A model generated the notes under the pieces. It saw only the letters and a program-made list of their open reading frames with translations, was not told the origin of the DNA and searched no databases. From the NCBI GenBank assembly GCA_005656395.1, contig SRSI01000013.1, forward strand, positions 1,054,001 to 1,118,000: DNA of 64,000 bases, read 5' to 3'. The translations under genes and the position numbers were made by a program. Position 1 is the first letter of the stretch. Each line of letters opens with the position of its first letter. Source of the stretch: Strongyloides papillosus. Lineage: Eukaryota > Nematoda > Chromadorea > Rhabditida > Strongyloididae. Positions 59,156 through 64,000 of this stretch are shown here, piece by piece.

Positions 59156-61641
59156 AGTTAAAATAACACGTTAGAACATAAAATTCTTACTTTTTATACC
59201 TTAAAAATATTTATTTCTATCAAAAATTAAAATGATTCATCATCAACATTGATATTAATTTCTTTAATGAACAAATAAATTTGATTAATTTTTTAATAAA
59301 ATTTATCACCTTTTTATAATAAAAAAAGTGTGGTTTTGAAGTTATATAAAATAAATATATTGTGCCATGACATTTTTTGGTACTAATGTTTTATGTGAAA
59401 CAAACTATAATAACAATCAATATTTAAAAAAGATGTAACTGGATCAATTATGATTTTTGAAAAAATCCTTTTCTAGTTTACCCTAAAAGAATTATATCAG
59501 TCTTGCGAAATTTTTATTCTTAATGGCTATTTTCAAATTTAAATAATGTTTTTTCAATAATATAAAATTTAAATAAAAATTTTACCTTCTGTGATGCCTT
59601 ATCTCCTATCGAACAAAGAAATTTAATTTTCTCTTCAATAGAATTTTTAATAGTCTTGATCAGTTATCTAATAAGTGGGTTTTTCAAATATAATGAAAAA
59701 AATTGATTTTAATGACTTTAGGGCATACAAAACTAATTTCTATTTAAAATGTCTTTCTTAAACTTATTTTTACTACCTATTACTTTTAATCTATTTCATC
59801 AAAGAATTAGTATAAATGAAAATTTAATATTTCATTTTTGATGTATAACATTCCTTTGTGAAAATAATTTTAAATTCCAAAAAAATTTTTAATTTTGAAT
59901 ATTTTGTAGATAATTCTATAAAGTTTTTTTAAACAGTTGTTAAAATTTATTTTTTGTATAAATTTGCAGGTATATAATAGTTAAGAACTTAATAACTATT
60001 TTTAAGGCATTATTCTAAGAAAAAAAAATTTAATGTGAATAAATTAAGTCTTAAATTAAAAAATTATAGATATAGCAATCGGCTGGTGCGTTATTTTAAA
60101 ACATTTCTTTTTTAACTAATAAATATTTATGTAAAGATACATTTGAAAAGTTTAAATTTGGATTTGAAAAAATCAGTCTTAAAAAGACATGTAACTGGCT
60201 TCAATCCCTACAATGGAAGCTTTCATTGTATATTTATTATGTTTTAGAAAATTTACTAATTTTCCAAAAAAAATTATTCTTTCTTATTTTTTTAGTTTAC
60301 AAAGTTTCCCATTATTTATGGAAATTAATAAAATTGATTATGAATATTTTTCAAGTAAAATTATAAAAAGCAGTTTGTTAAGATACATGTGTAATTTTAC
60401 ACAAAGACTAAGCATATTCTTGAAAATAGTTTTCATAATGTCCTAAAATATATGTTTACAGTGATTATTTTGAGTAAACATGGTGAGTATGTTATTTTAA
60501 GCATACTTGTAACATTCCTAAGCAAACGGGAATCATTATTTTAATAAGATATAAAAATATTGAAGTTGATAATAATGTATCAAATTTATTCCATTTGACG
60601 TTTAATGTCAAAAAAGTATTATTTTGAGAAGTAAATTAATACTTAAAGATTAATCATTGTAATCTTCTTTGAGTGATTACAAAAATCCTTTCCATTACCA
60701 ATTGGCTTTCGAATTAAGTCGTAATAATCTATTAAACATATTATATATTGATTATAGTGGTTAAAAAACTAAAAGAATTTATTTTCATTATCTATTGACT
60801 TAATAATAGAATATATTTTATTAATTTTTATTAATATTTATATACAATATTAGCAAAGATCTCAAATAAGAATAACAATTATTACAAAAGAATCATTTAG
60901 TTAATTATTTGCATTAAAACATTCAAAAGTATTTTTTAACATTCTTTTTATTGTATTATTAAATAGTTTATAATAAGTAATTCACAAAGGTAATGAAATT
61001 TTGTGTATTTGTTGGATTGGAATGATTTGCTAGTACATTTATTATAATCTGTTTAAATTTTTTATATAAATAATGATTGAAAAGCATTAATATTATATTA
61101 TTTTATTTATGATATTTCAAATTCTATTCATTCACAAGAATTTAATTATTTTTGAACGTTTAAAGTTTATTGGAATTTTTAAAGATATATTAAGGATTTA
61201 TTTGATTATCTTTTACAATTCGTTATTTGAATTGTCTTGACTAAAGACTTTACATGAAAAGATAAATTAAAATAAATAACTTTTCTTATAATCCTGTAAA
61301 ATCACCTTAAAAATATGAAGCAATTAATTGGTTTTATTATTAAATTTTTGCCTTTTTAAACAAATTAATTTAATTATCATCTCATTAATAGTTTCGATCG
61401 TTAATTATGTTTTTTTAAATCTTAGTATTGATTTAAAGATTATAAAGCCTATGCTCTGATTTATAATAATAAGCAATACTATTAATTAATTATATTCTTA
61501 TAAAGAAATGCTATGCCGTTTGGAGTAGTGTTTCAAGAAAAAGAGTTGTGCCATTAAATTGTTATTATTTTTTAAAGTTGAAATACATATATTATTAATA
61601 ATATTATTACAATTTATACATGTAATCTTCATTACAACGTT
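59156..61641. other. AT-rich intergenic region
   Basis: No supported gene. A 77-codon ATG frame at 60213-60446 has no signal, motif or splice context and is treated as chance. Contains the promoter of the sulfotransferase gene. Confidence 0.45.
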
Positions 61642-62940
61642 ATGAATTTTAAAAAAACTAAAATTAACTTCACACTAACTAAAATCTGCCTATCCGGTAT
61701 TGTTTTATTCTTAATCCTTGGGATAATTTATGTATATGATAATGGTGATAATGGAAATAATTCATATTTGTCCCTTTCGAATTCATATTCAAAATATTCT
61801 TTAGAACAAATGAGGAATTTTGCTTTTAAAAACAAAATTGGTATTGAATATAGACCTCATTTATATACAAGATGGAACATGTCATTTAATAAAATTCTAA
61901 ATAATAGAAACGCAAAGTATGTTTTTTTTCGATTATAAAAAATTCTTTAATTTTACTTTAGATTTAGTTTAGACAATGATGATGTCATTGTTTTTTTACA
62001 TATACAGAAAACGGCCGGAACAAGTTTTGAAAAATTCCTTGTTAAAAATATGAATATTGAATATAAATGTGATTGTAACTTAGGAAAAAAAAGATGCAAT
62101 TGTAATAAAAATAATAGTACTAAACAAACTTGGCTTTTTTCAAGATATTCAACTGGATGGATGTGTGGTTTGCATGCTGATTATACAGAATTATTTGTTT
62201 CTGATTGTGTTGAGAATGTTCTTGATCGAAAAGAGGGAATTCATAGAAAAAGGCGATACTTCTATACAACATTTTTAAGAGAACCAATATCTCGATTTAT
62301 TTCTGAATATAGGCATGTTGACAGAGGAGCAACATGGCTATCAGCTAAACATATGTGTAACGGTAAACCACCTACTCCAGAGGAATTACCACTATGCTTT
62401 GATCCTGATGTAGGATGGGAAGGAGTAACATTAGATGAGTTTTTAGATTGTCCATATAATTTAGCATTTAATAGGTCTGTAAATAAAATTTCGTTATTTT
62501 ATAGTAGTATTTTTAGGCAATCAAGAATGTTAGCAGATTTAACATTAGTCAATTGTTATGACACAAAAACAATGAGTCCCGAAAAACGTGATCAAATAAT
62601 TTTAAGGAGCGCAAAGAATAATCTTAAAAATTTTGCATTTTTTGGAATTAAAGAAAATATGAATGCTAGTCAAATTATCTTTGAAAAATCTTTTAATTTA
62701 AAATTTAGTAAAAGTCTTGGTGTATGGAATAAAAGTAAATCAAAGGATACTAAAATTACAAGAGCACAATTAGAAAAAATAAAATTTAGAAACAAATTAG
62801 ATATAGAATTATACGATTATGCATTAAAACTTTTTGCCAAAAGAATGAAAAAATTAAATATTTCAAAATTTGAAATTCCACCTTCACCATATAATCTCAC
62901 ATATGAAGAATATCTCAAAGAAAATAATAATTGGGTTTAA
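61642..62940 (+). CDS. hst-6: Heparan sulfate 6-O-sulfotransferase
   Basis: Golgi type II membrane enzyme that transfers sulfate from PAPS to the 6-O position of glucosamine in heparan sulfate; the C. elegans counterpart hst-6 acts in axon branching and guidance. Exons 61642-61916, 61962-62474 and 62517-62940 give 403 aa, the family's size. A short basic N-terminus precedes the membrane anchor (about residues 14-33). HIQKTAGTSF (105-114) is the 5'-PAPS loop and FLREPISRF (196-204) the 3'-phosphate site; the FSRYSTGWMCGLHADYTEL segment is highly typical. The second intron is 42 bp, a multiple of three without stops, so an unspliced reading looks open; removing it restores the conserved NRQSRMLADL. 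Ends with a basic region and no ER retrieval signal. The symbol rests on family similarity. Confidence 0.93.
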
Positions 62941-64000
62941 ATTATTTATTGTTTTATTTGTTTTTTTTAAAATAAATTACTTAACTAATTCGTTTATTTA
63001 TGTAACTTATTGATATAAAATTCAATTAATAAGAATTTTATCTATAAAGATAGAACAATTTTTCTGTCTATTCTTAAAATATCATAGACGTAAATTTATT
63101 AGCAATATTAAATTATATGGAAAAAACATGATTTACTAAAATTCTGATATTTGTTAACTAATCATCTTTAATATGGTGGATTTAATATTATTTCTTACTA
63201 TTCTGATGAAGTGAATGAAGGCTTATCCAATCAGTATAATAACATTAATTACATTTAAGTTTAAATTAAATTACTATTAACTAATGATCACAAATTTCAC
63301 ATGCTTAGTAAAAATTGAAAGTGTTAGAATAATATTTCATTGATTTTAATGTATAGAAGTAACTCGTTATTGAAAAATATTACATCATTGTATTTTTAAT
63401 TAATGTTAACGCACTTTGTGTTTTTCATTTTCAAAATTTAGGCTTACATTTTTTAAAAGTAGACATCTTTTTCATTTTTGATAGTAAAAATATGGTTAAT
63501 TCTTATAATAACCAACATTTGATAACAAAATTTCAAAAACCTTATTTTTAGAAGTTTATCACAATTTCTTAATTTTTTTTGTTATCATTGCAACTTCAAT
63601 ATAAAATATTTTTATTTAAAATTTATTTTTCTTAAATTGTCAAATATTTGCCATCACAAATGAATGTTCAAATAAATCTAAACATAAGGACATATGTTAT
63701 TTATGTATGACAGTAAATGGTAAGTCACAAAAAGACTGACTTCAAAATAATATAGAGCAAATCATGAAAGTTTAACACTAGACTAATAAACAATTGCAAA
63801 GTCAAAAATCAAATTTCTAATTCAATGGTTGTTTGGTCGATAAGTTACAATTAATTAACATGTATTAGTAAGATTATGACTTAGAGAATTATGGACAAAT
63901 GTAGTTTTAAAAACTTTAGGTCAGTTTTTTGTTGAAATTGCCGAATCTTTAATAATCAAATCTATAATATTTTAATAATTTCTACATCCAATTGAACTAT
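62941..64000. other. AT-rich 3' flank
   Basis: Nothing recognised beyond AT-rich sequence up to the window end. Confidence 0.5.

Noticed and set aside
60213..60446. 77-codon ATG frame with some hydrophobic stretches
   Set aside because: No signal peptide cleavage pattern, no acceptor or polyadenylation signal nearby; not reported as a gene.
62475..62516. 14-residue insertion as a real part of the sulfotransferase
   Set aside because: The segment has exact intron ends, and its removal restores a conserved run; treated as an intron.
1..64000. CRISPR arrays, bacterial operons, phage or bacterial mobile elements
   Set aside because: No spaced direct-repeat arrays or bacterial gene organisation; introns and nematode families show a eukaryotic nuclear sequence.

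Overview
The window looks like nuclear DNA from a nematode, most likely Strongyloididae (Strongyloides or a close relative). The grounds are extreme A+T richness everywhere, very short introns (about 40-100 bp) ending in TTTTAG or TTTCAG, acceptor-like sites just 5' of several start codons (as expected for spliced-leader trans-splicing), and nematode gene families: transthyretin-like (TTR) secreted proteins, Str-superfamily-like 7TM chemoreceptors and a Mesh/SUSD2-type junction protein. Genus is inference; nothing here proves it.

Layout. 2.5-3.3 kb (+): 3' part of a Di-Ras GTPase gene (drn-1 type). 3.6-4.6 kb (-): a four-pass membrane protein. 5.4-6.3 kb (-): a secreted class 3 lipase. 7.0-19.9 kb (-): two large tandem paralogues (about 1428 and 1471 aa) with NIDO, AMOP, VWD, Sushi, one membrane segment and a C-terminal PDZ ligand, as in Mesh. 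20.9-22.2 kb (-): a serine beta-lactamase-like (LACT) protein. 23.5-24.8 kb (+): two tiny membrane/secreted genes. 24.8-31.3 kb: a gene desert with one short fold-back repeat. 31.3-32.5 kb (+): a three-exon secreted protein reconstructed from splice sites, plus a possible short peptide. 34.4-36.7 kb (+): two tandem chemoreceptors. 38.3-44.1 kb (-): two decayed Helitron copies head to tail, each followed by a GC-rich hairpin tail, one carrying a solo-LTR-like insertion. 47.4-57.0 kb (+): four TTR-like copies (one broken), with mobile elements between them: a complete TRIM-type mini LTR retrotransposon, a TTAA-flanked piggyBac-like MITE, an LTR-like block and a TA-flanked 2-kb fold-back element. 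58.8-59.2 kb (-): a secreted-protein pseudogene with two in-frame stops. 61.6-62.9 kb (+): heparan sulfate 6-O-sulfotransferase (hst-6 type).

The genes do not form one pathway. Both halves show local tandem duplication (Mesh-like pair, chemoreceptor pair, TTR cluster). The TTR cluster keeps a recognisable shared upstream block and is the main mobile-element landing zone. Exon coordinates were worked out by hand from reading frame, GT-AG sites and agreement between paralogues; they are proposals, not transcript evidence.
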